This document shows positions 8,176 to 18,449 of a stretch of DNA of 64,000 nt, one piece after another. How positions within the stretch are numbered: position 1 is the stretch's first letter; each line of letters starts with the position of its first letter. The notes beneath the pieces are model-generated. The model was not told the DNA's origin. It saw nothing but the letters and a program-made list of their open reading frames with translations, and made no database searches. Source of the DNA: Oleiagrimonas sp963747595 (GTDB lineage Bacteria; Pseudomonadota; Gammaproteobacteria; Xanthomonadales; Rhodanobacteraceae); the NCBI GenBank assembly GCA_963747595.1, contig CAVVFO010000002.1, positions 930,001-994,000 on the forward strand, written 5' to 3'. A program made the position numbers and the translations under genes.

Positions 8176-8616
8176 ATGCAGCTCATGACACGCATCCTTG
8201 CCCTCAGCCGCAGTCTGCGGCTGGGACGTCAGCTGAAGGAAATCGAGAGCATCATTGCCCGCCTGCCGCGGCCGGCCAAGCGGGAACTGGCCAAGCTGAC
8301 GTTGCGCGAAATGAACCAGGCCGCCCGCTGCGAGCATCCGCACCTGTACGGAACCCCTGCCGACCAGCATCATTCATCCTGGGGCACCGGCACTGATACC
8401 GGCCTCTCCCGTGCCCGCTCGACCAATCCGCAGATTCGCCTGCGCGGCGTGGCGCTGTGGATCGCCGTGGCGTTTCACGAAACCCGAAATGCGGAAAATT
8501 CCATGCCGCAGGCACAGCACCGTCACGTGCTGCGGGTGATCCGGCTGCTGAAGAACCAGCTCGACGAGAACGCGCGCTCGCTCGACACCCTGGACAGGTC
8601 CAGCGCCGCAGCCTGA
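8176..8616 (+). CDS. Hypothetical protein, 146 aa
   Basis: I do not recognise this family. It starts MQLMTRILALSRSLRLGRQL and has a basic, probably helical N-terminal half (RLPRPAKRELAKLTLREM). A helical segment, LRGVALWIAVAFHETRN, follows, then a C-terminal charged helix (VIRLLKNQLDENARSLDTL). It has no signal peptide or clear membrane span. Codon use resembles neighbouring genes, which supports it being real. It lies 127 bases downstream of psd on the same strand, followed by a leftward gene. Confidence 0.55.
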   Translation: MQLMTRILALSRSLRLGRQLKEIESIIARLPRPAKRELAKLTLREMNQAARCEHPHLYGTPADQHHSSWGTGTDTGLSRARSTNPQIRLRGVALWIAVAFHETRNAENSMPQAQHRHVLRVIRLLKNQLDENARSLDTLDRSSAAA

Positions 8617-8789
8617 GGGGGCACCCTGCCCGCCATCGTCCAATCCAGACGAGGCGGCCATGCGTCGCCAACGTCCTGCTGGAGAGACCAGTCACCGGAC
8701 CTGGTCCGAGAGCGTACCTTCGCCGATGGCTCCATCCCCTCGTATCGACACTGGCGGAGAGGGCGCGTCTTGGCGACGTGCAGCGCGCC

Positions 8790-10277
8790 TCAACGCCTGC
8801 AACGCGGCAGGCGCAGATGCTCACCGATGCGGATGGAGTAATGCGGCGCATGCAGATGGTTCATGTGCGCCACGTGGTGCACGCTGGAGCATCCCAGACG
8901 CTCGACGATACCGCTGAGCGTATCGCCGCGGCGTACGCGATAGTGTCGCGGCAGCAATGATGCAGGCGGCGCCGGCACCTTGCCCGAGTGAAGGTCTGAG
9001 GCCAGGATCGGCCAAGGGCCGGATCTGCACTCCCTGCGATAGGGCTTTTCCAGGATCTCGGGTACCGTCACCCGGGTGCCGGCGGGCAATTCCTTCTGTG
9101 AATCCAGGCGCGGGTTGAGGTTGCGCAGGGTACGGAACCAGCCACGCTGCATGTGCTGCGCCTGGCCCAGGCAGATCGTGAGTTCGGACAGCGAGGTCGG
9201 CCGCAGCAAGCGGATGTGCCCCGGTTTGCCGTCGATCCTGGGAAACTTCAGGTTGTAACTGTCCGGATGCATGAACAACCACGCTGCCGCCAGCACCATG
9301 GGCACGTAATGGCGCGTCTCCTTGGGCAGGGAAAAATAGATGTGCGGATCATAGAAACTGTCGCTGGTATGGCCGTTGACCAGGCGCCGTACACGACCCT
9401 CGCCACCGTTGTAGGCCGCCAGCACCAGCTCCAGGTTGTCGTTGAACACTTTCAGCTGCTCGTCCATGTAGGCGGCATTGGCACGCGCGGACAGCTTCGG
9501 ATCGAAACGCTGGTCGAAACCATCCACCGTGTGCAACCCGAAGCGCCGCCCGGTGGCGTACATGAACTGGAACGGTCCGGCCGCACCGGAGCGGGAGACG
9601 GCGTGGACCTTGCCCCCCGACTCCTTGGCCATGATACCGAACAGGATGGCCTCCGGAAGGTTGTCCTTGCGGTATGCCGGATGCAGCTCGAAACGCATGT
9701 ATTGATAATTGACGTAGGCGTTCATCAGGTTGGGACGCAACCATGTCAGCCAGTCTTCCAGCGCGGACTTCACGGGCCCGTTCATGGCAATCAGATCCGA
9801 CAGCTTGTGTCCCCGCAGCAGCGTCACGCTGCGCTGTGCCTGCGGCACCACCTGGTTCACCACGGAGGATTCGTCTGCCGCCGTATCGGCATCGGGCGTT
9901 GACGTATCGCCGTCGTTGGCCACATCACCCAGCGCATCCACGTTCTCCAGGCTCAGCAGATGATCGAACACACTGAAGAAACGTTGTGGATCGCAGCCGG
10001 GTGTATCGCCGCATTTGGCCGAGGCCACCTTCAGTGTTTCGATGGAGGTGTTCAGTGTTTTCTCTGCTGCAGCCTGGTCACCCCGGGCCTGCTGCTGCAA
10101 TGCGGTCTGGTAATTCTTGCTGGCCTGGTCGAGTTGCTGATACAACACATTGACGGCCTGTTCATTGACGCCTTGCTGGCGCCCTCCCCCCGGCATGGAT
10201 GCACAGGCGGTGAGGCAGATGGCCAGCGCGCATGCCGCCATGAAACGCAGGGGATGAAGAACTGTCGATACAAACAT
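8790..10277 (-). CDS. Lipoprotein lytic transglycosylase with LysM domain (MltD-like)
   Basis: Cleaves the MurNAc-GlcNAc bond of peptidoglycan to a 1,6-anhydro product, from the periplasmic face of a membrane. It is 495 aa. A lipobox LTAC ends at Cys25. A helical, glutamine-rich region with an acidic linker (residues about 30-150) precedes the SLT domain. The catalytic Glu is in IMAKESGG (Glu219), followed by SRSGAAGPFQFM and AAYNGGEGRVRR (288-298). A single LysM motif ends the protein (HYRVRRGDTLSGIVERLG onward). MltD of E. coli has the same order. The gene is monocistronic and diverges from the membrane protein at 10454. Confidence 0.88.
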   Translation of the reverse strand: MFVSTVLHPLRFMAACALAICLTACASMPGGGRQQGVNEQAVNVLYQQLDQASKNYQTALQQQARGDQAAAEKTLNTSIETLKVASAKCGDTPGCDPQRFFSVFDHLLSLENVDALGDVANDGDTSTPDADTAADESSVVNQVVPQAQRSVTLLRGHKLSDLIAMNGPVKSALEDWLTWLRPNLMNAYVNYQYMRFELHPAYRKDNLPEAILFGIMAKESGGKVHAVSRSGAAGPFQFMYATGRRFGLHTVDGFDQRFDPKLSARANAAYMDEQLKVFNDNLELVLAAYNGGEGRVRRLVNGHTSDSFYDPHIYFSLPKETRHYVPMVLAAAWLFMHPDSYNLKFPRIDGKPGHIRLLRPTSLSELTICLGQAQHMQRGWFRTLRNLNPRLDSQKELPAGTRVTVPEILEKPYRRECRSGPWPILASDLHSGKVPAPPASLLPRHYRVRRGDTLSGIVERLGCSSVHHVAHMNHLHAPHYSIRIGEHLRLPRCRR

Positions 10278-10453
10278 GGGCTGGGGGAAAATGCAGATCC
10301 AAGCCGCTCACGGTACCGTGACGGCTGCCGTGGCTCAAGGCCGGGCGGCCGCCATGCAGGCATCACGCGCCGTACAAGGCAATCCCACAGGGCATCGACA
10401 TCACGCCTGATGGATCGCCCCAAGCCGGGTATTCTTAATGTGCCGCTCGCGGG

Positions 10454-11770
10454 ATGAATATGCCAGACGCACCTCAGCCACTGCCACGCAACGCCTCGCG
10501 CAGGCGCGTACGCCAGGCGCCATCGCACCGGGGTACCATCTTCGTGCCACGCATCCTGGCGGCACTGCGGTATCCGTTGCGCGGTCCGGCACTGGCAGCC
10601 ATTGCCATCTTCGCTGTCGGTCGCGCGGTGACGGCGATGGTGCCCGCACCGCTGAACTGGGCGCTGGCGGTAATCGTCTGGGCCAGCGCGTTTCTCTATG
10701 CGCTGGCGTGCCTGTTGCGCAGCGCCGACGGCTATGACGATCCGCCGGAAGTCCATATCCATCAGAACCAGACCCCGGGCGCCGTGCTGTGTGTGCTGCA
10801 GGCGCTGGGTATCGCTCTGGTTCTTCTGGCCGCCCATGTCTCGCCCGTCTTCTGGGGGGCGATCCTGGTTCTGGCGGTGTTGCTGCCGGCGATGACATTG
10901 TCCATTGCTTTCGAGGATCACCTGCTGCATCCACGCAATCTCCGCACATGGGCGAGGGTCATGCACGCGTTCGGGCCCGGCTATCTGCTGCCGGTGGCCC
11001 TGGGCATGGTGCAATATCTCCTGGTGCTGGTCGCTCTGCGCCATCCGGGCCCGCTGGCCGCCCTGCTCTGGTCGCTGCCGCTGATGTACGTGGTGCTGCT
11101 GCACCTGCGCGTCACGGGCATGCTCACATACCGCTATCACCGTGCGCTTGGACATCGTCCGGAAGCCGATGCGCTGGCCGAGCTGACTGGTCGCGATGCC
11201 GATGACGAACTGCTGCAGCACATATCGGCATTATGCAAAGCGGGAGACACGAGCACTGCCCGCGACTGCCTGATGCACCGCCTCACCGAGCACAGCGCGC
11301 CACTGCGTGTGCACACGGCCTATCGCCAGCTGTTGCGCTCCCGGGGGGAGCACGCCGCGCTGCTCGTGCACGCGCAATTGCATCTGGCGGCCCTGCTTGC
11401 GGAGGACGACCTGCGGCGTGCGCTGGGGGTGGTTCAGGAGTGCATGCACCTGGATCCGCACTTCATGCCGGACGACCCCGCCGTGGTTGGCGCCCTGGCC
11501 GACGCCGCGCTGCAAGGCGGCATGCCGCGCCTGGCACTGAAGCTGTCACGCGGTTATCCAAACCACTGGCCGCGCGCCGCGGATGCTCCGCATTACGGGC
11601 TGCAGGCCGCGCTGATTCTCGCCGATCAGCTGCAGCAACCCGTCGAGGCCGGCGTGCTTGCGGCGAAACTGGCAGAGGCCTACCCGCACGATCCGGAACA
11701 GGGCAATCTCCAGCACCTGCTGCAACGCCTGGACATGGCGGGCCCGGATTGCCCGGCCCCCGCCCCATGA
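10454..11770 (+). CDS. Unknown membrane protein with C-terminal helical-repeat domain
   Basis: 438 aa with no family I can name. Residues about 30-235 contain five or six hydrophobic segments (for example LAAIAIFAVGRAVTAMV, AVLCVLQALGIALVLLAA, VFWGAILVLAVLLPAMTL, YLLPVALGMVQYLLVLVAL). The C-terminal ~200 residues are soluble and look like TPR-type helical pairs (DELLQHISALCKAGDTSTAR, LHLAALLAEDDLRRALGVVQ). A -10-like TATTCT lies at 10430-10435. Its stop codon overlaps the greB start in ATGA, which implies translational coupling. Confidence 0.75.
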   Translation: MNMPDAPQPLPRNASRRRVRQAPSHRGTIFVPRILAALRYPLRGPALAAIAIFAVGRAVTAMVPAPLNWALAVIVWASAFLYALACLLRSADGYDDPPEVHIHQNQTPGAVLCVLQALGIALVLLAAHVSPVFWGAILVLAVLLPAMTLSIAFEDHLLHPRNLRTWARVMHAFGPGYLLPVALGMVQYLLVLVALRHPGPLAALLWSLPLMYVVLLHLRVTGMLTYRYHRALGHRPEADALAELTGRDADDELLQHISALCKAGDTSTARDCLMHRLTEHSAPLRVHTAYRQLLRSRGEHAALLVHAQLHLAALLAEDDLRRALGVVQECMHLDPHFMPDDPAVVGALADAALQGGMPRLALKLSRGYPNHWPRAADAPHYGLQAALILADQLQQPVEAGVLAAKLAEAYPHDPEQGNLQHLLQRLDMAGPDCPAPAP

Positions 11771-12270
11771 GCCGCTGGCGTCCCCCCGCGGCACATTCCA
11801 CCGCCATCATCACCCGGCGTGGTTTCGAGGCACTCAAATCCGAACTGGACGACCTGTGGCACCGACAGCGACCGCAGGTGGTAAAGGCGCTGGCGGCGGC
11901 TGCCGCCGAGGGTGACCGCTCGGAAAATGCGGAGTACACCTACCGCAAGAAACAGCTCGCCGGCATCGATCGTCGGGCCCGGTACCTGTCCCGGCGCATT
12001 CCTTCGCTGAAGGTTGTCGACGCCTCGCCTGCCGACCATGGCAGCGTGTTTTTCGGCGCCATGCTGACGCTGGAAAACGCAAGCAGCGGCGAGCTGCTGC
12101 ACTACCGCATCGTCGGCCCCGACGAGACCGATGCACGCCAAGGCTGGATCAGCATCGATTCGCCGCTGGCGCGCGCGGCCCTGAACAAGCGCGTCGATGA
12201 CAACTTTTCCGTGCGGCGTCCCGATGGAGACGCCGAAATGATCGTGCTGGCAATCCGTTACCCGGATTGA
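11767..12270 (+). CDS. greB: Transcript cleavage factor GreB
   Basis: Binds the secondary channel of RNA polymerase and stimulates cleavage of backtracked RNA. It is 167 aa. The N-terminal coiled coil carries the tip motif EGDRSENAEY with the two acidic residues that chelate the active-site magnesium. The C-terminal FKBP-like domain contains WISIDSPLARAALNK. The ATG at 11767 shares four bases with the stop of the upstream membrane gene. A longer in-frame opening upstream merely shadows that gene. GreB is favoured over GreA because of the RPQVVKALAAAAAEGDRSEN loop and the length. Confidence 0.93.
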   Translation: MSRWRPPAAHSTAIITRRGFEALKSELDDLWHRQRPQVVKALAAAAAEGDRSENAEYTYRKKQLAGIDRRARYLSRRIPSLKVVDASPADHGSVFFGAMLTLENASSGELLHYRIVGPDETDARQGWISIDSPLARAALNKRVDDNFSVRRPDGDAEMIVLAIRYPD

Positions 12271-12272
12271 TG

Positions 12273-12309
12273 CGACGCGCCTGTCACCGGACCGGCCGCA
12301 GGCGCGTCG
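12273..12309 (+). terminator. Strong hairpin between convergent genes
   Basis: Eleven-base perfect stem CGACGCGCCTG / CAGGCGCGTCG with a 15-base loop, just past the greB stop. There is no T-run on either side, so it may slow polymerase or protect mRNA ends rather than terminate alone. Confidence 0.45.
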
Positions 12310-12338
12310 AGAATCACGGAACCATCATGCCGAGGGTA

Positions 12339-12965
12339 TCAGTGGCTCTTGCCTGGTGCCGGCTGACGCATGGACTTCATGACCGTCTGGATGTGCGTCT
12401 TGTTCTTCTTGTAGAAATCCATGTTGTGGTCGCTGACATGAATCTGTTTCACGAACTTCGCCGCCGACGGCACCTTGCTCAGACGCGTTTTCATCATGAC
12501 TGCGGTCAGGGCCATCGATCCGCGCACATAACGCTGTGCACTCAGGTGATGCTTTTTCAGCACCTTGTGGATGGAGGCATTGGCATCGAGCTTCTTGGCC
12601 AGCTCAGCCGTGTTCTTGGTGCCGCGCGGATCGATATGCGGCTTGTTCTTCATGTTGCGTGCGTCCTTGGAGACCGCAACAAACTTGTTCAGGAAGTCAT
12701 TGCTGAGTTTGAAGCTGCGCACACCGGGCTCGTTCATGCGGTCCACGAGCGATTGCATCTGCTGCTGCATCCGCGCGCGCATCTGTTCCATCATCTTCTG
12801 GCGCGCCGCAGCCTGTTGTGCCGACTGCGCGGACGAGGACGAGCTGGCCGGCGCCGCGGACTGTGCCAGTGCCAGCGCGGGAACCGACAGTACGGCCACC
12901 AGGGCGAGGCTCATCAGCGAGCGCCAGACACGGCGACCGCGCAGCGAAATCATGCGATTAGTCAT
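12339..12965 (-). CDS. Exported alanine/glutamine-rich hypothetical protein
   Basis: 208 aa, family not recognised. Signal peptide: basic start MTNRMISLRGRRVWRS, hydrophobic LMSLALVAVLSVPALALA, probable cleavage at ALALAQ. A low-complexity Ser/Ala/Gln stretch follows (about 36-55). Next comes a methionine/glutamine-rich helix (MMEQMRARMQQQMQSLVDRM), then a lysine-rich C-terminal region. GGAG lies eight bases before ATG 12965. It is likely periplasmic. The neighbouring rimO transcript ends just upstream at a terminator, so it has its own promoter. Confidence 0.7.
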   Translation of the reverse strand: MTNRMISLRGRRVWRSLMSLALVAVLSVPALALAQSAAPASSSSSAQSAQQAAARQKMMEQMRARMQQQMQSLVDRMNEPGVRSFKLSNDFLNKFVAVSKDARNMKNKPHIDPRGTKNTAELAKKLDANASIHKVLKKHHLSAQRYVRGSMALTAVMMKTRLSKVPSAAKFVKQIHVSDHNMDFYKKNKTHIQTVMKSMRQPAPGKSH

Positions 12966-12993
12966 GAACTATCTCCATTGAAACGTGGTGCAG

Positions 12994-13023
12994 AAAAAAC
13001 AGCAGATGAACGGTACCTGCTGT
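12994..13023 (-). terminator. Rho-independent terminator of rimO
   Basis: On the minus strand a seven-base stem ACAGCAG / CTGCTGT with an 11-base loop is followed by a run of six T. It lies 62 bases beyond the rimO stop codon. Confidence 0.75.
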
Positions 13024-13084
13024 GACATACGGATGCATCGTCACGGCATGACCCTGAACTGTCTCTTTCCAGGATACATGCGCG

Positions 13085-14431
13085 TCATGCATCCACGACG
13101 TGGGCCTGGAGGTCGTGGGCATCGCTGGCGTCCACCTCGACCTGCGCGAACTGGCCGGGCCGCAACGACGCGCCATCGGTGATGCGCACGATACCGTCGA
13201 TTTCCGGCGCGTCGGCGGCCGAGCGGGCCACCGCGCCATCGGCATCGACCGCATCGACCAGCACCTGCAGCGTGTGGCCGACCTTGCGCTGCAGGCGCGC
13301 GGCGCTGACCTCGGCCTGCACCTGCATGAAGCGCTCCAGGCGATCCTCCTTCAGCTCGTCGTCGACCGGATCAGGCAGTTCATTGGCGCGCGCGCCATCC
13401 ACGGGGGAATAGGCGAAGGCACCGACGCGATCCAGTTCGGCCTCGCGCAGGAAATCCAGAAGCTCCTCGAACTCGGCATCGGTTTCGCCGGGAAAGCCGA
13501 CGATGAAGGTGCTGCGGATGGTCAGGTCCGGGCACATCGTCCGCCAGTTGCGCACGCGCTCCAGCGTGCGCTCAATGTTGCCGGGGCGCTTCATCAACCT
13601 GAGAATGCGCGGGCTCGCATGCTGGAAGGGGATATCCAGATACGGCAGGATGCGGCCGGCCGCCATCAGCGGCATGATCTCGTCGACATGCGGGTACGGG
13701 TAGACGTAATGCAGCCGCACCCAGGCATCCAGCTCGCCCAGACCTTCGCACAGATCGGTCATGCGCGTGCGATAAGCCTTGCCATGCCAGTCGCGCTCGG
13801 CGTAACGCGTGTCCACACCGTAGGCGCTGGTGTCCTGGCTGATCACCAGCAGCTCTTTCACGCCCCCGCGCACCAGCCGCTCCGCCTCGTTCAGCACATC
13901 GTCCACCGGTCGGCTGACCAGCTTGCCGCGCATCGACGGAATGATGCAGAAGCTGCACTTGTGGTTGCAGCCCTCGGCGATCTTCAGATAGGCGTAGTGC
14001 TTCGGGGTCAGCTTGACGCCGACAGCGTTGTTTTCACCCGTACGGGCGCGCGGCATGAGGTCGGTGAACGGGTCGTGCCCACGCGGCAATGCCTGGTGCA
14101 CCGCGTGCATCACGCTGGCGTAATCCTGCGGTCCGGAGATCGACAAGACTTCCGGGTATGCCTCCCGGATCAACTCGGCACGCTTGCCCAGGCAACCGGT
14201 GACGATGACCTTGCCGTTCTCGTTGAGCGCCTCGCCGATGGCATCCAGCGATTCCTGCACGGCGGCGTCGATGAAACCGCAGGTGTTGACCACCACCGCA
14301 TCGGCGGCCTGGTAGCTGGGCACCGTCTCGTACCCTTCAGACTTCAGCTGGGTAAGGATGCGTTCGGAATCGACCAGCGCCTTGGGGCAGCCAAGACTGA
14401 CAAAACCGACCTTGTGTGCGGCCTGGGACAT
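13085..14431 (-). CDS. rimO: Ribosomal protein S12 methylthiotransferase RimO
   Basis: Radical-SAM enzyme that adds a methylthio group to the conserved aspartate of ribosomal protein S12 (rpsL also lies in this window). It is 448 aa. The N-terminal UPF0004 domain has its three cluster cysteines in SLGCPKA (Cys15), NTCGFID (Cys51) and TGCLGKR (Cys80). The radical-SAM motif is CNHKCSFC at 155-162. A C-terminal TRAM domain begins near residue 380. Start GFVSLGCPKALVDSE is characteristic of RimO rather than MiaB. A TATAAT sits 30 bases upstream. The transcript ends at a rho-independent hairpin. Confidence 0.96.
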   Translation of the reverse strand: MSQAAHKVGFVSLGCPKALVDSERILTQLKSEGYETVPSYQAADAVVVNTCGFIDAAVQESLDAIGEALNENGKVIVTGCLGKRAELIREAYPEVLSISGPQDYASVMHAVHQALPRGHDPFTDLMPRARTGENNAVGVKLTPKHYAYLKIAEGCNHKCSFCIIPSMRGKLVSRPVDDVLNEAERLVRGGVKELLVISQDTSAYGVDTRYAERDWHGKAYRTRMTDLCEGLGELDAWVRLHYVYPYPHVDEIMPLMAAGRILPYLDIPFQHASPRILRLMKRPGNIERTLERVRNWRTMCPDLTIRSTFIVGFPGETDAEFEELLDFLREAELDRVGAFAYSPVDGARANELPDPVDDELKEDRLERFMQVQAEVSAARLQRKVGHTLQVLVDAVDADGAVARSAADAPEIDGIVRITDGASLRPGQFAQVEVDASDAHDLQAHVVDA

Positions 14432-14461
14432 GACGACCTGCTGTCAGAAGATGAACCGGCC

Positions 14462-14467
14462 ATTATA
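14462..14467 (-). promoter_or_regulatory. Candidate -10 element of rimO
   Basis: The minus strand reads TATAAT 30 bases upstream of the rimO ATG. No good -35 hexamer is visible. A short inverted repeat TGGACG / CGTCCA around 14503-14519 lies further upstream between rimO and the divergent hydrolase. Confidence 0.4.
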
Positions 14468-14671
14468 CGCGTTCTCGCCGCCACGCCCTAATGCAGCCCG
14501 CATGGACGGGATCCGTCCACACTGTTTGCACTCACTGAGAGGCATCCGCTTGCATTGCCAATGCGCTTCCAGCTGAACGCCCCACGACTCGCCAAATGGA
14601 TCACACGGCAGAAAGCATGATGCGCCGCGCTACCATCATCAGCGTTTCGACTTACCTGAGGGTATTGGCAC

Positions 14672-15334
14672 ATGGGAACGACAATCGCACTGGATACCGG
14701 CGTCTCGGCCTACGTGGCACGCCCTGATGGCACGCCGAAAGGCGGCATCGTGGTGATTCAGGAAATCTTCGGCGTCAACGGCCATATTCGCGACGTGGCC
14801 GATCGTTTTGCCCGCGACGGCTATACCACCATCGCGCCGGCATTTTTCGACCATGCAGAAAAAGACGTGGAGCTTGGCTACGACGAATCCGGCATGAACA
14901 AGGGCCTGGAAATGGTCAAGCGGGTGGGGATCGACACCCCTGTCGCGGATGTGAAAGCCGCGGCCGCCGCCATTGCCGATGCCGGTCGTGTAGGCACGGT
15001 GGGATTCTGCTGGGGGGGCACCATCGCCTTTCTGTCCGCCACGCGCCTGGGGCTCCCGTCGGTGAGCTATTACGGCGGTCGCAATGATCAGTTCCTGAAT
15101 GAAACCCCCAAGGCACCGGTCATCTTCCACTTCGGCGGTGAGGATTCACACATTACCGAGGACATCGTGCAGCAGCACCGCGACAAGCTGCCGGACGCGC
15201 CGGTGTACGTGTACCCATCGGCCGGTCACGGCTTCAACTGCGACCGCCGCGACAGCTATGATGCCGACAGTGCCAGGCAAGCCATGAAACGCACGCTGGA
15301 GTTCTTCCAGATGCACCTGGCAGAGGCTGCTTAG
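14672..15334 (+). CDS. Dienelactone hydrolase family protein
   Basis: Alpha/beta hydrolase with a cysteine nucleophile, 220 aa, probably cytoplasmic. Family landmarks are VIQEIFGVNGHIRDVADRFA near residues 28-47, the nucleophile elbow GFCWGG (Cys113), the acid in GGEDSHI and the base in SAGHGFNCD. True dienelactone hydrolases open the lactone ring in chloroaromatic degradation. No other catechol-pathway gene is nearby, so the natural substrate is open. The ATG at 14672 follows GAGGG. It diverges from rimO. Confidence 0.88.
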   Translation: MGTTIALDTGVSAYVARPDGTPKGGIVVIQEIFGVNGHIRDVADRFARDGYTTIAPAFFDHAEKDVELGYDESGMNKGLEMVKRVGIDTPVADVKAAAAAIADAGRVGTVGFCWGGTIAFLSATRLGLPSVSYYGGRNDQFLNETPKAPVIFHFGGEDSHITEDIVQQHRDKLPDAPVYVYPSAGHGFNCDRRDSYDADSARQAMKRTLEFFQMHLAEAA

Positions 15335-15365
15335 CCAGTTTGTGCTGGCGCTGCCTACCGTTGCC

Positions 15366-15379
15366 GCCGTCGCGACGGC
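15366..15379. repeat. GC palindrome between convergent genes
   Basis: A perfect 14-base palindrome GCCGTCGCGACGGC lies between the stops of the dienelactone hydrolase and the convergent lipoprotein gene. It could act as a weak bidirectional end signal; there is no T-run. Confidence 0.3.
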
Positions 15380-15407
15380 AGCGGTGGCCACGCGTCCACC
15401 ACGAGAC

Positions 15408-15923
15408 TCAGTACCCGCGGTTGCCGCCGGCCGGAGAATAGCCGTTGTTGGCAGCATCATGCGGATCCTGGTCCTGCGCCCCACGCTTGCGTTTACGCTC
15501 CGGCCTGCTCTGCTTCAGCGCCTTGGCGGCACTGGACTGCGTGGCTTCCAGACGCGTGAGCACGCCGTCGTCGTCGTAATACACCTTGAACCCGTACATC
15601 AGCGCCATGCGTGCCATGTAGGCCAGATGCGACTTGTGGATACCGGATTTTTCGCTGGGCACCAGCAATACCTTGGCCGGCAGCTTGCCCTGATCCTTCA
15701 GGTACGCAAAGTGACTGCCCAGATCCGCCGATGACAGCACGCCGCCATCGAGCGTGAACTGATCTTTCTTGTAGGCTGCCACCACGGTGTTGAACTTGGC
15801 AGACATGGTGTCGACCTGCTGCTGCGTCTTCACGTCATAGCTGTGGCACCCGGACAGGGACACGGCGGCCGTGATCAGCGCGATGGCAGCAACGCACAGC
15901 GCCGGCCTGGGGAAACGGATCAT
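15408..15923 (-). CDS. Hypothetical lipoprotein
   Basis: 171 aa, family not recognised. The N-terminal signal is MIRFPRPALCVAAIALITAA with lipobox LSGC, the cysteine being about residue 26. The mature part has a mixed core (FNTVVAAYKKDQFTLDGGVL, HLAYMARMALMYGFKVYYDD). The tail is a basic, disordered Gly/Asn-rich segment (SRPERKRKRG ... AGGNRGY). It probably sits in the periplasm or outer membrane. It is read in the same direction as dcd but 102 bases away. Confidence 0.72.
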   Translation of the reverse strand: MIRFPRPALCVAAIALITAAVSLSGCHSYDVKTQQQVDTMSAKFNTVVAAYKKDQFTLDGGVLSSADLGSHFAYLKDQGKLPAKVLLVPSEKSGIHKSHLAYMARMALMYGFKVYYDDDGVLTRLEATQSSAAKALKQSRPERKRKRGAQDQDPHDAANNGYSPAGGNRGY

Positions 15924-16025
15924 GCGATTTTCTCCTGCAAATAAATGGCCGGACCCCGGGGTGATCCCGAGAGCCGAGTGTAGCGCCGCGCGACCAGCTT
16001 CGACACGCCGGTGCCGCGCCCCGAT

Positions 16026-16592
16026 TCAGGCATGCGGCAGCGTCACGCCGCGCTGGCCCTGATATTTGCCCTGACGATCGGCGTAACTGGTCTCGCACAC
16101 CTCGTCGGACTGGAAAAACAGCATCTGCGCCACGCCCTCGTGGGCGTAGATGCGCGCCGGGAGCGGAGTGGTGTTGGAAAACTCCAGCGTCACGTGCCCC
16201 TCCCATTCCGGCTCCAGCGGAGTGACGTTGACGATGATGCCGCAGCGCGCATACGTGCTCTTGCCCAGGCAGATGGTCAGCACCTGGCGCGGAATGCGGA
16301 AATACTCCACGGTGCGCGCCAGCGCAAACGAGTTGGGCGGGATGATGCACGTGTCCTGCTTGACGTCGATGAAGCTGCGCTCGTCGAACTGCTTGGGATC
16401 GACGATGGTGGAATTGATGTTGGTGAATACCTTGAACTCGTCCGCGCAACGCACATCGTACCCGTAGCTGGACGTGCCGTAGGAGACCAGCTTGCGCCCC
16501 CCCTCGCTGCGGATCTGGCCCGGCTCGAACGGCTCGATCATGCCTTCGGATTCGGCCATGTGGCGAATCCAGCGGTCGGATTTGATGCTCAT
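16026..16592 (-). CDS. dcd: dCTP deaminase
   Basis: Deaminates dCTP to dUTP, the main route to dTMP in proteobacteria; cytoplasmic homotrimer. It is 188 aa, near the usual 193. The start MSIKSDRWIRHMAESEGMIE and the block KSTYARCGIIVNVTPLEPEW are typical. The latter precedes the catalytic Glu in EGHVTLEFSNTTPLP. The ATG at 16592 was chosen because upstream in-frame sequence only shadows mrp. It lies 91 bases downstream of mrp on the same strand, so cotranscription is likely. Confidence 0.96.
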   Translation of the reverse strand: MSIKSDRWIRHMAESEGMIEPFEPGQIRSEGGRKLVSYGTSSYGYDVRCADEFKVFTNINSTIVDPKQFDERSFIDVKQDTCIIPPNSFALARTVEYFRIPRQVLTICLGKSTYARCGIIVNVTPLEPEWEGHVTLEFSNTTPLPARIYAHEGVAQMLFFQSDEVCETSYADRQGKYQGQRGVTLPHA

Positions 16593-16683
16593 GCGCTCTC
16601 CAGTCGGTCGCGACGGCGGTTTCATCCTGCCGCTGCAGGATGGCAAAAATACATGCTCCGCCCCTTGCCCGCCAGCATCCGGA

Positions 16684-17778
<1,095 letters not shown>

Positions 17779-17936
17779 GAGATCCCACCGCCATCGGTCA
17801 AACGTCAATTATGCCAGAGCAGCACCGCTGTCCGCCGCCCTTGCAGTGCTCGCCCCTCTTTTCATGACCACTTGACGGCGGATGCCGCAGCAGGGCAGTC
17901 TGCAGACCATACGTCCACGTACGGGAGGGCCGTGCC

Positions 17937-18449
17937 ATGCTGTCGCTGAAGTCCGCAATGATCGCCATTGCACTGATGCTCGCTGCCGCGCCGGCATGTG
18001 CCGCCAGCGACTCGCCCGTGGGTGTGTGGAAAACCATCGATGATCACACCGGAAAGCCGACTGCGCTCATCCAGATCACCGAAACCGATGGCGCGCTGCA
18101 GGGCAGGATCATCAAGATCCTGCAGTCCGATAAAGGCCCGCATCCGATCTGCACGAAATGCGATGGCAAGCGCAAGAACCAGCCTGTGGAAGGCATGACC
18201 ATCCTCTGGGGCTTGCACAAAAATGGCCACACCTGGAACGGCGGCCACATCCTGGATCCGGACAAGGGCAGCACCTACAAGTGCAACCTGCACACCATCG
18301 ACAACGGGCAGAAGCTCAAGGTGCGCGGTTACATCGGGTTTTCCCTGCTGGGCCGCACCCAGACCTGGATCCGCCAGCAGCCGGCCAACGCGGCCGGCTC
18401 CGCGCAACCACCGGCCACCGCAGCCAGCAGCGACGGCATCGGCAAATAG
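17937..18449 (+). CDS. Exported DUF2147 protein
   Basis: 170 aa. Signal peptide MLSLKSAMIAIALMLAAAPA is cleaved near ACAAS. The DUF2147 domain (about residues 27-145) has the family hallmarks SPVGVWKTIDDHTGKPTALI, LQGRIIKIL, a CTKCDGKRKNQPVEGM segment and LKVRGYIGFSLLGRTQTWIR. Family members are small periplasmic beta-rich proteins without a defined function. The C-terminal ~25 residues are a Pro/Ala-rich linker. It lies between divergent mrp and metG. Confidence 0.88.
   Translation: MLSLKSAMIAIALMLAAAPACAASDSPVGVWKTIDDHTGKPTALIQITETDGALQGRIIKILQSDKGPHPICTKCDGKRKNQPVEGMTILWGLHKNGHTWNGGHILDPDKGSTYKCNLHTIDNGQKLKVRGYIGFSLLGRTQTWIRQQPANAAGSAQPPATAASSDGIGK

Noticed and set aside
11233..11766. In-frame extension of GreB over the upstream membrane gene
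   Set aside because: Overlapped by a gene with better coding character; GreB length and N-terminus fit ATG 11767.
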